A stretch of 64,000 nt of DNA, from assembly GCA_024752435.1 (NCBI GenBank), contig CP103032.1, positions 1,240,001 to 1,304,000 of the forward strand, in the 5' to 3' direction. The DNA is from Allantophomopsis cytisporea (Eukaryota > Ascomycota > Leotiomycetes > Phacidiales > Phacidiaceae). Below, in pieces: positions 37,087 through 50,137 of the stretch. The translations under genes were made by a program, and so were the position numbers. Positions within the stretch are counted from its first letter, which is position 1; the number at the start of each line of letters is the position of its first letter. The notes below the pieces were generated by a model. It saw nothing but the letters and a program-made list of their open reading frames with translations, was not told the DNA's origin and did no database searches.

Positions 37087-38134
37087 TCAATTTGGCATTG
37101 GCATTCTCGCCCCAGCCACAGCAAGCACATCCGCCGCATTGTTCCCGGCATCGGAGGCGTGTCCTTTGACCCAGAGAAGTTGCGTCTTGGACTTATGTGT
37201 CTCCCTCTTCTGGATCAGTTCCAAGATTGCCTGTACTATATCTTTGTTCTCAACATCCTTGTTAGTACTTGTTTTCCATCCGTTCTTTATCCAAGACCTA
37301 AACCACTTAGTACAGCAATCGATAGAATACTTGCTGTCTGTAGAAATTGTCAGGTCGTTTTTCAGAGGTACAATCTCTAGAGCACGTTGAATGGCTAAGA
37401 GTTCTCCACGCTGGTTTGTTTGCCGTGGTCCTGGAACTCGTTCCGATACATTTCTGGGGTCATTGACTCCGAAGAAGACCCCCAGCCCAGCCTGTGCACC
37501 ATGTTTGCCATTACCAAGACTGCTACCATCAGTCCACACTTCCACTGACACACTATCCAACCCAGATGTTTCTTTAATGCTTGTTTTTGTCTTCTTCCGT
37601 GGTGGCTCTTGAGCTTCCTCTTCCCCATCTTCTGCTTCCGCTACAGGCGGTTCTTTCGCTTTTTTGCTTGTCCCTTCTTTGTTCTCGGCAATCCACTTCA
37701 GTGCCTCTGCTTCACTGGTGAACTTTTTGTAACGCGGATTTTGGAAATTCGAGATGTTTGCTTGAACTTCACTCCATTCTGTATAGACAGCAGGACCAGC
37801 TTTCCCCCTTGCCACAGCGTAGAATTTGTCACCGGTGTTCAATGTAGCTGTGTTCTTCCCAGCGAGATAGTCTTCGGCTTCTTCGCGTGTCATGAAACCT
37901 TTGACTACTACTTGTCAGCATACCATTTTCAAGCAGTTTTGTGTCAAACTTACACGCTGCGCCCTTATAGCCAGAGACACTTGCTTTACAATCATTGTAG
38001 TCTGTGTAGATTTTGGGCCCTTGGTGTCCAGCACGTACTGCATAGAAATTCTTTGTTCCACTTCTGCCCGACTTTCGTTTTGTGCCCGATTCTTCCTGTT
38101 CCGGGGCTGGGTCCGCATGGCGTTTGAGAGGCAT
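37087..38134 (-). CDS. RNH1: Ribonuclease H1
   Basis: Two exons: 37954-38134 and 37087-37904, intron 37905-37953 (GTAAGT..TAG); 332 residues. It cuts RNA in RNA:DNA hybrids in nucleus and possibly mitochondria. Two N-terminal hybrid-binding domains are seen: FYAVRAGHQGPKIYTDYNDC with VSGYKGAAFKGFMTREEAED (about 29-75), and FYAVARGKAGPAVYTEWSEV with the following QNPRYKKFTSEAEAL. The catalytic domain (about 180-330) has the four acidic residues in VEVWTDGSS, QRGELLAIQRALE, ISTDSKYSID and NNAADVLA, plus the WVKGHASD motif. The splice restores the first hybrid-binding domain. Basic KRKSGR and PPRKKTK stretches could be nuclear signals. Confidence 0.95.
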
Positions 38135-39204
38135 CTTTCTGGACTGACTGTAGCGGTGGGTATAGAGGCTGGAGCGTTTTCTTGTAGAATATCGCGGATT
38201 GAGGAATTGTGTGTGTACGAGTGGGATTTTGTTCTGATAAGTACCGGAAGGGTATTCGGATCCACGATATCGAAATAGGCGTCGAAACAGGCGGCGGAAT
38301 GGCTGCGCAATATACGCATCGTCAATGAAAGGTGCTTCTTTGTGTACTTGGAATTGAAACAACTAACCTGAAATAGAGCGCGCGCAGGGTACCACCGCAT
38401 TCATGAATGATAGACAATAAAGAACATATACTGGTCTATGAGGTAACTAAAGTTGATGGCTTCTGTTCCCTACCTACGACTTTTCTTTCCTCGACGTTGA
38501 TGAAAGCGAATGTCATGGAGGTGGACCGTTAGGCCTATAAAAAAAAAAGGCATTGGTTGGATTTAGAATGGTCGAGGTAGCGTTTATACTGATGTGGTAG
38601 GTACTAAAGAGGGTGGTACCTTCGCGTTAATCAAGATGTAAACGGAGATAAGGTATCCAGGTGATGGAGACGCAGCATATGGATTAGAGCATTAAAGGAT
38701 GGGGCCTATGACAGTTATTCAGTATAGCTAGGTATGTTGTCAAATTTCAAGTACAAAGTACGTACTTTATGTACACATCATGTAGCAGCTCTATCTTTCT
38801 TTACCTTGCACTATTATCTGTGCGGATAGCATTGGTATTATCACACAGCAGTACTTCATATATATAGGTGCTGACTGTAATTTGGGATATTTCTTCGTAC
38901 CTATAGTGTCCCCCGTAGAATAGAGACACAAGTTAAAGGTGAAGTTCAATTGCTACCTTTTATTCTTTATCATTGCTTGCGACATCTAGGGCCAATATTA
39001 ATAGGATTTTAGAATAGCAACACTCTCCTAATTGTTTTGCTTCTTGTGTCTATATAACAAGAACTAGGCTAACCACGCTACCCCTTCTCCCGCTCCAATA
39101 CCACAAAAACTCCATCGCTTGCAATACATCATCATTTATTACTCATACATCGTAATATCATCAACTCATGTCTTATCTGCCACCCAGCTCCCTGCATAGA
39201 TGTC
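38135..39204. other. Spacer between RNH1 and the coiled-coil gene
   Basis: 1.07 kb; promoter side of RNH1 and 3' side of the next gene. AT-rich, A-run at 38540-38548, no coding evidence. Confidence 0.55.
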
Positions 39205-41667
39205 TTAAAAAACCTCCTCGTCCCATTCGAATTCCTGGTCAGTCTGTGTTGATTCTGCTGCAGTCTGCAAATTGACCTGATCAGAAGCGTGTTGTTGCTG
39301 TTCCTTCTCTTTATCTCCATATCTGTTGAGCTTCTTGACTGTAACCTGCGTCGACGTGGAACCAGCCTTAACCTTTTCATTTGTTTGTGCCCGTAACTCT
39401 TCGGGGATCCTTGGTACAGGCGGAATATCATTGTCTCGGAAAGTATCTCCCATGTTGGAATTGCAGCTCTCAACAGGTCCCTTGGTTGCTGTAGTAGACG
39501 CAGTGTTTGTAAAGTTGGGTCTTGAAGTAGACAGATGGTTTATTCCTAATAACTTCACACCAACAAACTCAGAAGAAGGCGGTGGCGGACTGGCTTGTGT
39601 ATTGTCGCTCGCGTTCTGAATTTTCCTTGGAGTTATGAGCGAGTTTCGTGCTCGTCGATCAGGCGTCCGAGGTGCTTTGAGCGCACTTTTGAGAGAGCGC
39701 TTTGCTTCAGCAGCTGTCACATCCTCTGTGCCAGTCTTTTGAATCTTGCTGGGTCTTCCACGTTGTTCCTTAGGCATAGGCGACTTGGCTGCCTCCTTCC
39801 ACTCTGCCTCATCGTCTGATTCACTTGAGGGTCTGTACCTACCCGATCTGTCACTCTGGCCATCAGAGCCTTTACGCTTTTTAGAAACTTGGCGTCTGAT
39901 CTGTCCATTTGGCGATCTTGCCTCGACCACACTGTTGGCTGTAGGAGCATGTTTTTCAAAATAGTCGACTTTTGCTGGAGTATCGGTAGATTCACATTGA
40001 GACTCATCAAGCTCTACACTGCGAAGAGCTTGGTCTGCAAATTTTGTCGTTGAAGGAGAATTTGTACCCGGAGATTTGCCCAAAGCGTTGATCTCTGCAC
40101 AGGTGCTGTTAAACGCTCTTCCCTCTTTTGAAAAGAGTGGCGGGGTAGGAAGAGCTTTCTGTTGGAATTTAGCTCGACGATGAGTGTAATCAACTGACTT
40201 GTGACTAGTACCCAATGCTTTGCAAATGGCGCTAGCATCTTCGACCTCAGTATCCTGGAATCCACTAAGCAGTCGTTCTGAGGGTAGTGAGCATAATGCA
40301 CCAGGAACAAATGGATTTCGGCCAGCACGTGGCAGTTGAGATGGCAAAGGTTCACCAAGAACATCGTTGAGTTCCCGACGAGCTAGCTCAAGCTTGGTCT
40401 CAAGATCACTAACCTTCTTCACCAACTTTTGCTGCTTTTGTATGTCCTTGCGCGATGGAAGTCGACAAACGCTCTTCGACCGAATTAAATCTTGATCGGA
40501 GGATGAATGTCGACTCGAGTGTTTTTGTAGAAGCGGAGTTGTGGGTTTTTTGAGGTTGAAGCAAGATCTGATAGAGGTTGCATCATCTGATACATAGTCA
40601 TCTCGTGTAGTACTTATGTACTCAGCAGGTGGCGAGAAGATGTGGCCATAACGCTTATCCTTTTGAAATCTTTTATCAGAAGATCCGAAAGGGCCCTGTT
40701 GGCTGGAAGTAATATTAACATTAGGGTTCTGTTCAGGTGGATTGGGAAATTTTCGAGGCGTTATTTCAAGTGTCTGGAATACTCCGTTTTTCTTGAATTC
40801 TCTATATTTCTTCTCGGCTTCATGTTTCTGTTGTTGCAAAGCAGCCTTTCGATTAGGTTCATCTGTACCAGTTGAGATCCTCAGCCGGAGTTTCCAATTG
40901 ACTGGATTGAAGGAAGCAGCAAGAGACTTCCCAAATTTGAAGATACTTGAATGCTTCGACATATCGGAACTACCCGCTAGGGTTGATGGATCGACAAAAT
41001 TATCACGCTGATGATCAGAGTATCCGAGAGGCGTTGATTTCCCAGTAGTCTTTCCAAGTCGCGTATCGCCATAGTCCCCTACATAGTTCTCATGGTTCAT
41101 GTATTCAAACGGTGGCTGTACACTTCTTCGGTTGTTCATGCTCCCTTCGACAAACTTTGAAGCATGGGACTTCGAAGGCGTGGAGTAAAAGCTAAGGGGT
41201 CTTGAGATATTTGTTCCGTGTTTGGGTGGTATCACTTTCTGTACAGGAATACTTGAAGGTAGAGGCCATTCGCTACCGCGTTGGCGTTTTCCTAATGGCG
41301 ATTCGTCATCGGCCAAGAAGGAAGAAGATACGAGGACACTATCTTGGCATTGTCCTGGAATGTCATTTTGTGGCTGTGAGGTTGCTCGATCACTGAAAGT
41401 TCTCTTGGTGCCTGACACGATCCTTCCTTGTGAGCTTCGGGGGTGTTTGTGCAGCACCTCGTCACAGGCATTATGCTTCGTCTGAAGAGAAGGTATCTAT
41501 ATCAAATAACACCTCAATCAGTATTGAAGGCCTCAAAGCGGATATCTTTCAACGAAAGCTGTGATGTCTTTTGAGAAGAAAGACGTTGCAGAAGGAGAAG
41601 CAGACTAAGGATCCCGCACCAGAAATTGCGAGAGCGGATGGGTACCCACCTGTTCAAATTCATCCAT
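39205..41667 (-). CDS. Unrecognised Ser/Pro/Lys-rich coiled-coil protein, probably nuclear
   Basis: Two exons: 41650-41667 (MDEFEQ) and 39205-41481, intron 41482-41649 (GTGGGT..CAG); 764 residues. I do not recognise the family. The long ORF has no ATG near its start; the six-codon first exon gives an ATG and joins in phase, continuing TKHNACDEVLHKHPRSSQGR. Seen: basic clusters (GTKRTFSD, GKRQRGS, RRQVSKKRKGS) that could be nuclear signals; a coiled coil around residues 345-385 (KQQKLVKKVSDLETKLELAR) directly followed by a Pro-rich segment PLPSQLPRAGRNPF; many SP/TP sites (TPDRRARNSLITPRK); and an acidic C-terminus EFEWDEEVF. No enzyme motif or membrane span. The ordered pieces are few, so a scaffold or chromatin/RNA-linked role is only a guess. 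Confidence 0.75.
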
Positions 41668-43252
41668 GTTGTCTGTTCAGCTACGTCTCAGAAGTATGAG
41701 CAAACTGTTTGGTACATGGATGATTTCTGAGAAAAGCTCAGAATGTTCTATTCACTCACACCGTGCGTAGTGTAAGGTGATGATGAAACGGGTATGATTG
41801 TAATGCTGTTTACTCCTTGATCATCGATGATGTATACAGATACCTAGCCAGAGTGCACATGTCGCGCGTGACTTGGTGTTCTGTGGAAAAGTCAAACAAA
41901 CAAAGGGAGGGAGAGAGAGAATAAATTGCATAAGTGAGCAAACGAATCCGTTTGAGAGGCTGGCTAGCACGTTTTGACAACGTGGAAACACAATGGAGGA
42001 ATGATGGATTGTATGAAGTGTGAGTTGTGGAATGTGAGCCGCATAAAGCAGAAAGTAAACAAATATTTCTTGGTTGCTCCCCAATAATGCATATGGACAC
42101 ACTTGCCGCGAGGCGGGATGATTATGGGGGTGTACACAGTAGCGCGGCACTTCTTTCCTGGGGAATGGCACAGGTAATAATTGCACAAACCACTAAACCT
42201 TACTTATCCTAAGGGTCGGGCAGGCGCTCCGTACACACAGCGTAGTAGGTATGTACGTTGAGGCACTCTATGCTACTACCCCTTCACTCGCGTACACTCT
42301 CTATCCGTCAACAACAATATGGTGATATGTATTTACGGCCACAAATTCATGGGAATATCCGCGTGGTGCCTAGTGTTCTGTGTCCGTCCGTCCTAACTAG
42401 GCACGACTGGATGACAACGTACGATTCAATCGATACCTTGTCGGTCAGGCCTACCAATCTCAGCTACCCCCTGCCCTTTTTTTACCTTTATCTCCTTGCC
42501 TTCGAGCAAAACAGCTGAGCGCTGAGGGCTCAGCGCCGAGGGCTGAGGGCTGAGGCCTGCAGGGTACACATGAACATAGGGCTCACGCACTCGATGCGCA
42601 GTATGATTTCACTCACGTTCATATTGGATGACTCTTTATGTTGATTTATCTGCAAGCCTGGTTTCGTTTCTTGGTTTTATAGAAGAAAAGGGATAGAAAA
42701 GGGGGAAGAGTTACAACAATGCCAAGTCAAGATACACATATTACCGAGCTGGAAGGCGGCCCTTGCTCGCAAAATGGCCATGCGCTCAGCGTCCTTCGAA
42801 CAAATGATCTCTGGAAAGAAAGACAAAAACAAACACCCATATCACATAGCCATCCACCACAATCTAAGTGCGACACAACTGGGTCCACACTGGGTGGGAT
42901 GCTTTTGGAAACACAAAACACTTAACGCGAAGTATAAGAACAAGGGGGAGAGATAGACAGGCGAAGAAAAACTTTATATCCTCGTAAAAAGAAAAGCCCA
43001 TAATCATTTTATGCATAACAATGTATACCGATATAAATAAATTGTGGGAAAGATAACGGGTATGTCTAATATCCCGAAGAAGGGGGTGGGGGAAAGAGGG
43101 AAAAGCCAGTGCTTCCCATAGCGAAAGAAGAAGAGACGAGAAAGAAAAAAAATCCTCCTTTGCAGTGGAAGTTTCGACGTGATGGCTGGTTGCAGACCAC
43201 TCAGCTAAATTGACATCTGAGCATATGTATTGATCTAAACAGCGAGAACTTC
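41668..43252. other. Spacer between the coiled-coil gene and VEL1
   Basis: 1.6 kb; promoter side of the coiled-coil gene, and 3' side of VEL1. Holds a CTGAGGG/CAGCGC repeat cluster at 42512-42560 and a purine-rich stretch near 43080-43150. Short ORFs here are not convincing. Confidence 0.55.
42512..42560. repeat. GCTGAGGG / GCTCAGCGC repeat cluster
   Basis: Overlapping direct and inverted copies of a GCTGAG core: AGCTGAGCGCTGAGGGCTCA, then CGCCGAGGGCTGAGGGCTGA and GGCCT. Can fold on itself; GC-rich against AT-rich surroundings. Confidence 0.7.
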
Positions 43253-45026
43253 TCATTCCAAGCTAGGAAGTGGCCGTTCTTGAGCGCTGCCATCAGCACG
43301 TTTGTATTGCATTTTCAGCTCCTCCATAGTTGGCCCATCATCGTCGTCATCAAATCCGTGTGCCGATTGCTGAGTATCACTTGGGCGCATGCCATTGTGA
43401 AGAGGTTGATGGCTGTAAGTAGATGAGCTTGGGAATACGCTGTCAAAGCTACGCTTGCCCGACCTAGTCACATCCACGTTTGCAGATGTTGGTGCTGAGA
43501 AATGACTGTATGACTGGTTACGACTCTGGACACCATCGTAAAGAGGAGTGGATAACGGAGCCATACGACTAGCAGATGATGGTGCCTTGGGAGATGAGAG
43601 GCTGTCATATTTGCGATCCATTGGCATCCTCAATGGTGCAAGTGCTACCCCAGACATGGCTGGAGTCTGAGCTCTAGGTGGAAAGTTCTGGTAGGATGGT
43701 GCAGCTTGACTCCGGCCATACGTACTCTCAGGCGGATAATGTGGAGCTAATGGTGGTGGGGGGGCTGAGTATCCTGTTGATGCACGTCGATAGTCATGTT
43801 CATAGCTATCTCTTGGAGCCGGTGCGGCGGAGGGATATGCCTGGTACGGTTGCCTGTCTCCATAACTAAAACTTCCAGCGCGGTATTGTGATGAAGCATA
43901 TGGGGCTGTGGGTTGCTGATAAGATTGGGGTGCTGCCATAGCCTGTTGTGGTGGTGGTGCTGGTGGTGCGTACTGAGGTGTGGAGTACTGCGGAGCCGCT
44001 GCACCTCCGCCAAAGGTGAGATAGCTGTTCGAATGTGACTGAGGAGTAATCGGTGACTGAGCATATTGTGGCTGGTAAGAGGGAGCGGGAGGGTATTCAG
44101 GTCCCGATGGTCGACGCTGTGCATCGGCGATGAATGAGCGACGATCCATGCTTGAATTGCTCAAGGAACGCTGGCGGGCGAACCTGTCCTGATGAGACTC
44201 CGGTGTGGCCGTTCTCCTGGCTCTCGAAAAATCGTTCTCTTCAAAATCATCAAACTCACCCGATCCCTTTCCATCACGTCTCCTCATTCTCACATCTCGG
44301 CGAATTCTTACACGGCAGCCCTGTTCGGCAACAGTGCGGCTCAAAGAAGTGCTTTCTGCAAGACCTGGGAATTTCTTGGCGCTGTACACCGTGAATGGTG
44401 CAGACTTGACCTCCAGTCTATGGTAAAAGGCGGAATCAAGACCCATGGCTCCAGCTGGTCCTTCTCGCTTTGGCTCCGACTCAGTGGCATCCATATCCTT
44501 AGCCTCTTTCGTCTCTTCATAGAGGTTGAAGCTCAGCCTGTACTTGCCTTCATGCCGAACTGAGAGATCCGGGAAAATGAAATATCCAGCTTCAACGGGT
44601 CGGTCCAAATAAGCCATACCAGAAACGGGCATACCAGTCAGCACAGGGATTTGAGGGGTTGAAGGTTGTCCACGGCCTGGAGCAATGGGTCTACTGAGTT
44701 CCAAGGTTGCAAAGAGAAACAAATTGGCATTGTAAGAGAAGGTGATGTCGTTTCTAGCTTCACCTTCGTAGATGCGAAGTTCAACCACGGGCGGTGGGTC
44801 GACAGGACGTCTGTCGGCTGAGCTCTTTGCACCAGATCCGCAGGCTCTTGCACGTTCAGGTTGTTGAATCACAGCCAATTCGTATGTGAGTTTTCGTCCA
44901 TCCTACAGCCATGTCAGTCACCAGGTCGTACGTGAAACATTAAAAATCCAAATCAATTACCTTTGTGATTCTGGAATAACTCTCGCCCATGTCACGGGTA
45001 GTATGATTAGAAGCGACGCTCGCCAT
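43253..45026 (-). CDS. VEL1: Velvet-domain regulator VeA/VEL1
   Basis: Two exons: 44961-45026 and 43253-44902, intron 44903-44960 (GTAATT..TAG); 571 residues. VeA proteins form the velvet complex with VelB and the methyltransferase LaeA and link light to development and secondary metabolism; they shuttle between cytoplasm and nucleus. The spliced N-terminus MASVASNHTTRDMGESYSRI then TKDGRKLTYELAVIQQPERA is the classic VeA start. The velvet domain covers about 25-235 with RACGSGAKSSADRRPVDPPP, VELRIYEG, and the end block FPGLAESTSLSRTVAEQGCR followed by VRIRRDVRMRRRDGK, which holds the basic nuclear signal. The remainder is Gln/Pro/Tyr-rich and disordered, ending in an acidic PEST-like stretch FDDDDDGPTMEELKMQYKRA. 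Length and end motif match Sclerotiniaceae VeA. Upstream lies 3.8 kb of non-coding DNA shared with TAD3. Confidence 0.96.
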
Positions 45027-46345
45027 GGCGTGAAAGGTTGACTGTCGAGGGTCGAGCTTCACGATCAATTTGGATTGAATCCCTATCAATGTTCTTTTTC
45101 ACGAGAGAACGCGTCCAAGAATATATGAGCTTCGTAGTGGTAAAACTGGAAGATGGCGTCAGCACACGATCGAGGCTGGTTGCTCCAAGCGAGCGGGAAA
45201 GCTAATCTGTCGCTATGTGTGAAGGTTCACGGTCGGGAGGCGTTGATATTCTCGAGACGACTTCTGGTCTTCGTTGTATCTAGTTCTTGTGTTCAGATGC
45301 GTTGATGACGATGAACAAACTTTGGGATACACAGAAGACAAGACGAATTTATTCGTGAGTTGTTGTCGAGGGTACGTATTTGAGAATTGAAGTTTGGAGT
45401 GTTCGTGGGGAGTGAAAGGCACGGTCAACCTTCCTTGGTGTCGAAACACTGATCGGATCTCAGCTGATCGCTTCGGAGAGGCCGCTGTCAGGCTTGGGAC
45501 GGTCGCTTGTAGCACGCTACCTGACGCTCGATACCTTCACCACAGCACTGGGACTTGGGATTTTTTTGGGGGGGGGTGGAGGGATGGATGGATCTGACAC
45601 TCTAGAGCAATCACGAATGTAAAATGGTTTGTCGTGGATTAAAGCTCAATAGTGGAGAGAGTGTTAAATCGTGAACGGATTGGTGAACGATTGTATGGTG
45701 TGCTCTGTAATTCGGATTGATTGTGATTATTTTGCTTTTTCCGTCGAAGATGCAGGCAATCGGGAAGGGAAGAAGGAGGAGAAAGCGGGAGAGAAGGGAA
45801 AGAAGAGTGAGGAGAGGTAAGGTAGTAAGTATGTTATGTGAGTGAGTGAATGAGTAGGTGAGTGAGAGAGAGAGGGTGTGTGTATGTGTCTGTGTATGTA
45901 GGTGGATGGTAGGAATAGTGAAAGTGTGAGAGCGATACCATTTGATACCGTTTGGTGGTGGACTGGGTATCTCCGGGGGGGTTCATTGGGGGTTTTGGAG
46001 ATAGTGGGAAAAGAGAGAGGGGGTGTGGAATATTAAGATGGATATCGCGGGTCCGATGGTAATGGTACAGTTTGGCGGGTTCAAGGGCGAGATTGGTTAG
46101 TAGATGGGATTGATTGTATGTATTTGGTTGGGTCCGGTAGGTGTTCTGGGTTTGTTCTGGGTGTTTGGGTGTCGGGGTGTCGGGGTGTCTGGATGTCTGA
46201 GCATCTGGGAGGAGGAGAGAGTCTGGGAGTCTGGGAGTCTGGGTAAGTTTGACGGGCATGGCTCGCCTGGCTCGCCTAGCTCCATTGATTGACGGGATGG
46301 TGGACTAGGATTTGGGAGTGCGCATGGGAGTGAGTGGGTGAATGT

Positions 46346-46407
46346 GAAGATGAAGATGAAGATGAAGATGAAGATGAAGGTGAGGGCGAGGGCGAGGGCG
46401 AGGGCGA
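46346..46407. repeat. Adjacent GAAGAT and GAGGGC hexamer arrays
   Basis: About six GAAGAT units followed directly by four to five GAGGGC units; an in-phase switch from one hexamer to another. Confidence 0.85.
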
Positions 46408-46570
46408 ATAATGAGTAGCTAGGTTCGGCATGTATCGTATGCACCAGTGTGAGTATGTATGTATGTGCACGCGGATGCAGATGCGCAGGGGAGTGTTTTT
46501 GGATATGTATGTATGTACTCGGAGTGGTGAAGCAGTACTCTACGATTTACTAGTATAGTGAATAGCCGAA

Positions 46571-46611
46571 GCTGGGCTGGGAGTGTGCTGGGAGTGTGCT
46601 GGGAGTGTGTG
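46571..46611. repeat. 13-mer tandem repeat GCTGGGAGTGTGC-type
   Basis: Three consecutive copies of a unit reading CTGGGAGTGTG with two extra bases. Confidence 0.8.
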
Positions 46612-48870
46612 CCAGCTGGGTCTGGTTACATACTGTATGCACATACCCATGGCACATTTAATATGGGCGCATGGGTGTACACCTGGTGCATGGTGTACGC
46701 AGTATGGTGTATGGAGTAAGGGTGCCTGTCTGGGCTAGCAACAGGCAAAAAAGAAAAGAGGCTTGTGCAGTAGTTTTGTTTACCGAGAACCTTAGTATAT
46801 TGACATGGCTGATATACTGGTACTACGCACGTAGACCACCTGATATACAAGACATGGACACAAAGGCATAGACACAAAGAAATTGCAGAGTACTCTTGCA
46901 CATACTGTCTCTCTTCCGAATTATATAGATATACCACTATATGCGTATATATGTATAGGGAGTTTGCTTGGGTAGACTATGAACTGGTCATAGGATATTA
47001 CAACTTTCACTATCAATATGTCGAGGATTAAGAAGCAATAATTGGTAAAGAGAGAAAGTTGGGAGGGAAGAGGAACTAAGGAGACAAGCGAGAAGGAAAT
47101 AGAACGAACTAAAATAAAAGGAAAAGGACTGGGGAGGGAAAACTGTACCTATAGTTGAGTAATGTATACAGGTCTTATTATATATATATATGTTCGTATA
47201 TATGGTGCCTAGATCTAGGACGACTAGAATTATATGAGAGAACGAATTCCCTTTATTCTGGAACCTATATGACCTTATTGGAATGCATATGTTTTCTATA
47301 CAACAGTAGACTGTAATCGTAGTAGCATGTACATATTTACCAACTTACAAACTTTGTGCTACTGTTCCCTAGTCACCGCCGGGAACAGCCACACCAGTGA
47401 CCGGAACCCGGGAAGACTTGCATGGGGTTGCCGTTGATGAGGGGCCGCACTTGAACGGGGTTTGTTGGGCCGTGGAACAGCGGGAAAACTAACAACCCAT
47501 CATCTACTAGGTACATACCATAGTTGGGCAAGGCACCACTAACTTACCCAAGGCAAAAAGCAAGGTTGAAATCCACACAGGAATTATTGGAATGGGTTTC
47601 CAGGTCAGTACGGAGGAGGTAATACAGGACCACTGAATGAGTCGAGAAACTATCGGAATAACACCCTACTGCTATCAAATGTAGGTAGTCAATCAGCTAC
47701 TCCCTTGCTACATCAGGTGCATATCTACCTTAGGTACTCCATAGTACCGATAAGTGTTTTATAAACTATTCCTTTATACGAATACGTTTGTAGGTGGGTA
47801 GTAGTATTGATAGAAAACCCAAGGACATTGGGAGGATAGATACCTCTCATTTACATCCAAGACAAACTGTGATGACATACCAATTCACCTAGATAAATAC
47901 ATACCTGCATACGTATTCGCTCAGCCCACCATATACTGTATGAAGTCTAAGCACATTGTTATATTGTCACTGCGCCGTGAAGCCCGTTTATCATTCTTTC
48001 TTTCCATAGGAAGTTGACTACAGAGTAGACTACGGCTATGTATTTGTATTCTACTCTCCACGCTGGCTATACTTTATCTAGGTATGTCACACACCTCACT
48101 CACTCACTCACTCACATTGTTGCGGTAGTGTTATAATACGTCCGTGTGTCACTTATAGCTATTTATTTCGAGTCTACTTTTGTGTTTAGTGATACAAACC
48201 CTTTCTTCCCACAATATTCATTATATGACGGGCTCTGTCCACGTGTACGCAGTAAAGGTCGGCATTGTCAAATACCTCAAAGTATCATAAGCTTGGAATG
48301 GCCCTCCAACCTGCTTCCCTCTTGTTTAAATTCTCGCTCCAGACCAATAGTGATTCAGTATTTGAGGCGCAAAACCCTTCATCATGCCATGACCTTCTCA
48401 TTCTGTACAGTACATACGCAATAATACATTTGAGCGCTGGTGTAACTTTATGCCTAAAATCACTCACGGGCACAAAGCCTGCCTCCCGGCATTCCTCCTG
48501 TTCGCTTTTTAGAAAACCCATAATCATGAATTCAGCATTCCCAATACCACACACAACCCACGCCATTCGCTCGGCAACTATATCCGTACAAAGAGTGTAT
48601 GCGTTGAGGAACGGGATGTTTCTGAGCGAAGTTTGAACCGTATTGTCCATTAATAAGACCATGGAGGGGTATCTATTCCTAGAAAGTTCTGCCGACTATC
48701 ATTCAAACTAAACTTCTCTACCGGTCCGAAGAGTCGAGCCGAGCAGAGTCAAAGAGGTCATGCAGTAAATATTTTGCTGGCTGTTACCGCCCGTGATAAG
48801 ACTGATAGAGCATGTGGAGACCTTTTTCTCTTGGACCTCATCTCTAACTAGTAGCAACGTCCAGCATCCC

Positions 48871-50137
48871 ATGGTCGACGAGGAAAGTATACAGGACCAA
48901 CACCAGGTTCGTCTCATATCCACCGATCTGCCTCATGTCACAGATCTAGTCGAAGCTCATACCGAAAATGGTTCTTTGGAGCACTTAAAGACTACTCTTG
49001 AATTGCGTGCTGGCGATGCCCTGCTAGAAATTTATTACACATATATTCCAGTCAAGTCTGCCAACAATGTCTTGAAGTAAGTGCTTTCTTCGCCTGGTGT
49101 ATATGGCGTCAAAAATTGACACTCCTGGTAGGGCTCTGAGAGCTGCCTTTCCTGATGATGGGATCATCGATCTTCAACATCTGCGTCGAGTCGTAAAGTC
49201 AAAGGATCTGCCACACCACATTCAATCCAATGCATCCTTCGTTGACATACCTGGATACCTGTGCATTCTGCTAGCCCCTACTGGCATAACGACTCGCGAA
49301 AACCTACATACGCTTCTAGGTTGGTACTTGCCCGATACTGCAGCTATTTACACAACTCACGTTCCTCTACTTGCACCAACATCTCAAGAGCAGGCTTCAA
49401 AATGGAGTACTTCACACTGGCCAACAACTTATAAAAAGACCAATCCATTTGGTCCCCATCCGAGCATCATTTCAAGAGCTACTACAGAACTTGTTGAAAC
49501 AGGTAGGCTCATGGCACTTTGCAAGCAACTTGGCCAGGAATCGTACGAGTGTCGGATTGGAGAAGCGGCTGGAGCCGTCGTTGTACGTCGTGATCATGGG
49601 AAAGCAATACCTCTGGCTGCAGCTGGAGATGCGAGATGGGCTAATGGCGAGGCGTGTGGGAGTGCTGGCAATGTTTCAGCTCACGCGGTGCTGCGCGCAA
49701 TTGGGATGATCGCAAAGAAGCTATCGATGGTTGAGGGCAAGCTTTCACCTCTTAACCAGCCATCTGACGATGACGAGCCCAACATGTTTTCCGATTATCC
49801 CATGACAAAGCTTGAAAAGGAAATCTTCGATGAGAACAACACCAGCCCCGATGGATATTTATGCCATGATCTCGAGATATATGTCAGTCATGAACCTTGT
49901 GTGATGTGCTCGATGGCCATCTTGCACTCGAGGTTTGGCAGAGTGATATTTGGTCAACGCATGTTAGAAACTGGGGGTCTTTGTGGTGAGGGTGGGCCGG
50001 AAAAGGATGCTATGAACGAAGGATTGGGCCATGGCCTGTTCTGGCGGAAAGAACTGAATTGGTCACTGTTGGCTTGGCAGTGGATATCCCTAGAGTCACT
50101 TCAGGGTGCGTTGGTTAGCTCTTCGACACAGATATAG
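48871..50137 (+). CDS. TAD3: tRNA A34 deaminase, non-catalytic subunit Tad3
   Basis: Two exons: 48871-49076 and 49132-50137, intron 49077-49131 (GTAAGT..TAG); 403 residues. Tad3 pairs with Tad2 to turn wobble adenosine 34 of tRNAs into inosine. The cytidine/deoxycytidylate deaminase fold lies in the C-terminal half. Zinc ligands are His253 in SAHAVLRAI and Cys325/Cys328 in PCVMCSMAILHSRFGRVIFG. The catalytic Glu of Tad2 (HAE) is Val here (HAV), the hallmark of Tad3/ADAT3. Codons upstream of 48871 in the same frame contain no ATG, which fixes the start. Just 430 nt after the stop the transposon nest begins, so the 3' end borders mobile DNA. Confidence 0.94.

Larger units (their letters stand above)
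45027..48870. other. 3.8 kb divergent promoter region (VEL1 / TAD3)
   Basis: Contains a G-run at 45565-45580, GTGAGTGA repeats (45836-45875), GTCTGGGA/GGTGTCGG repeats (46150-46245), a GAAGAT plus GAGGGC array (46346-46407), a 13-mer repeat (46571-46611) and CTCA repeats (48091-48113). No convincing ORF. Probably includes the long leader of VEL1 near 45027-45900. Confidence 0.55.
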
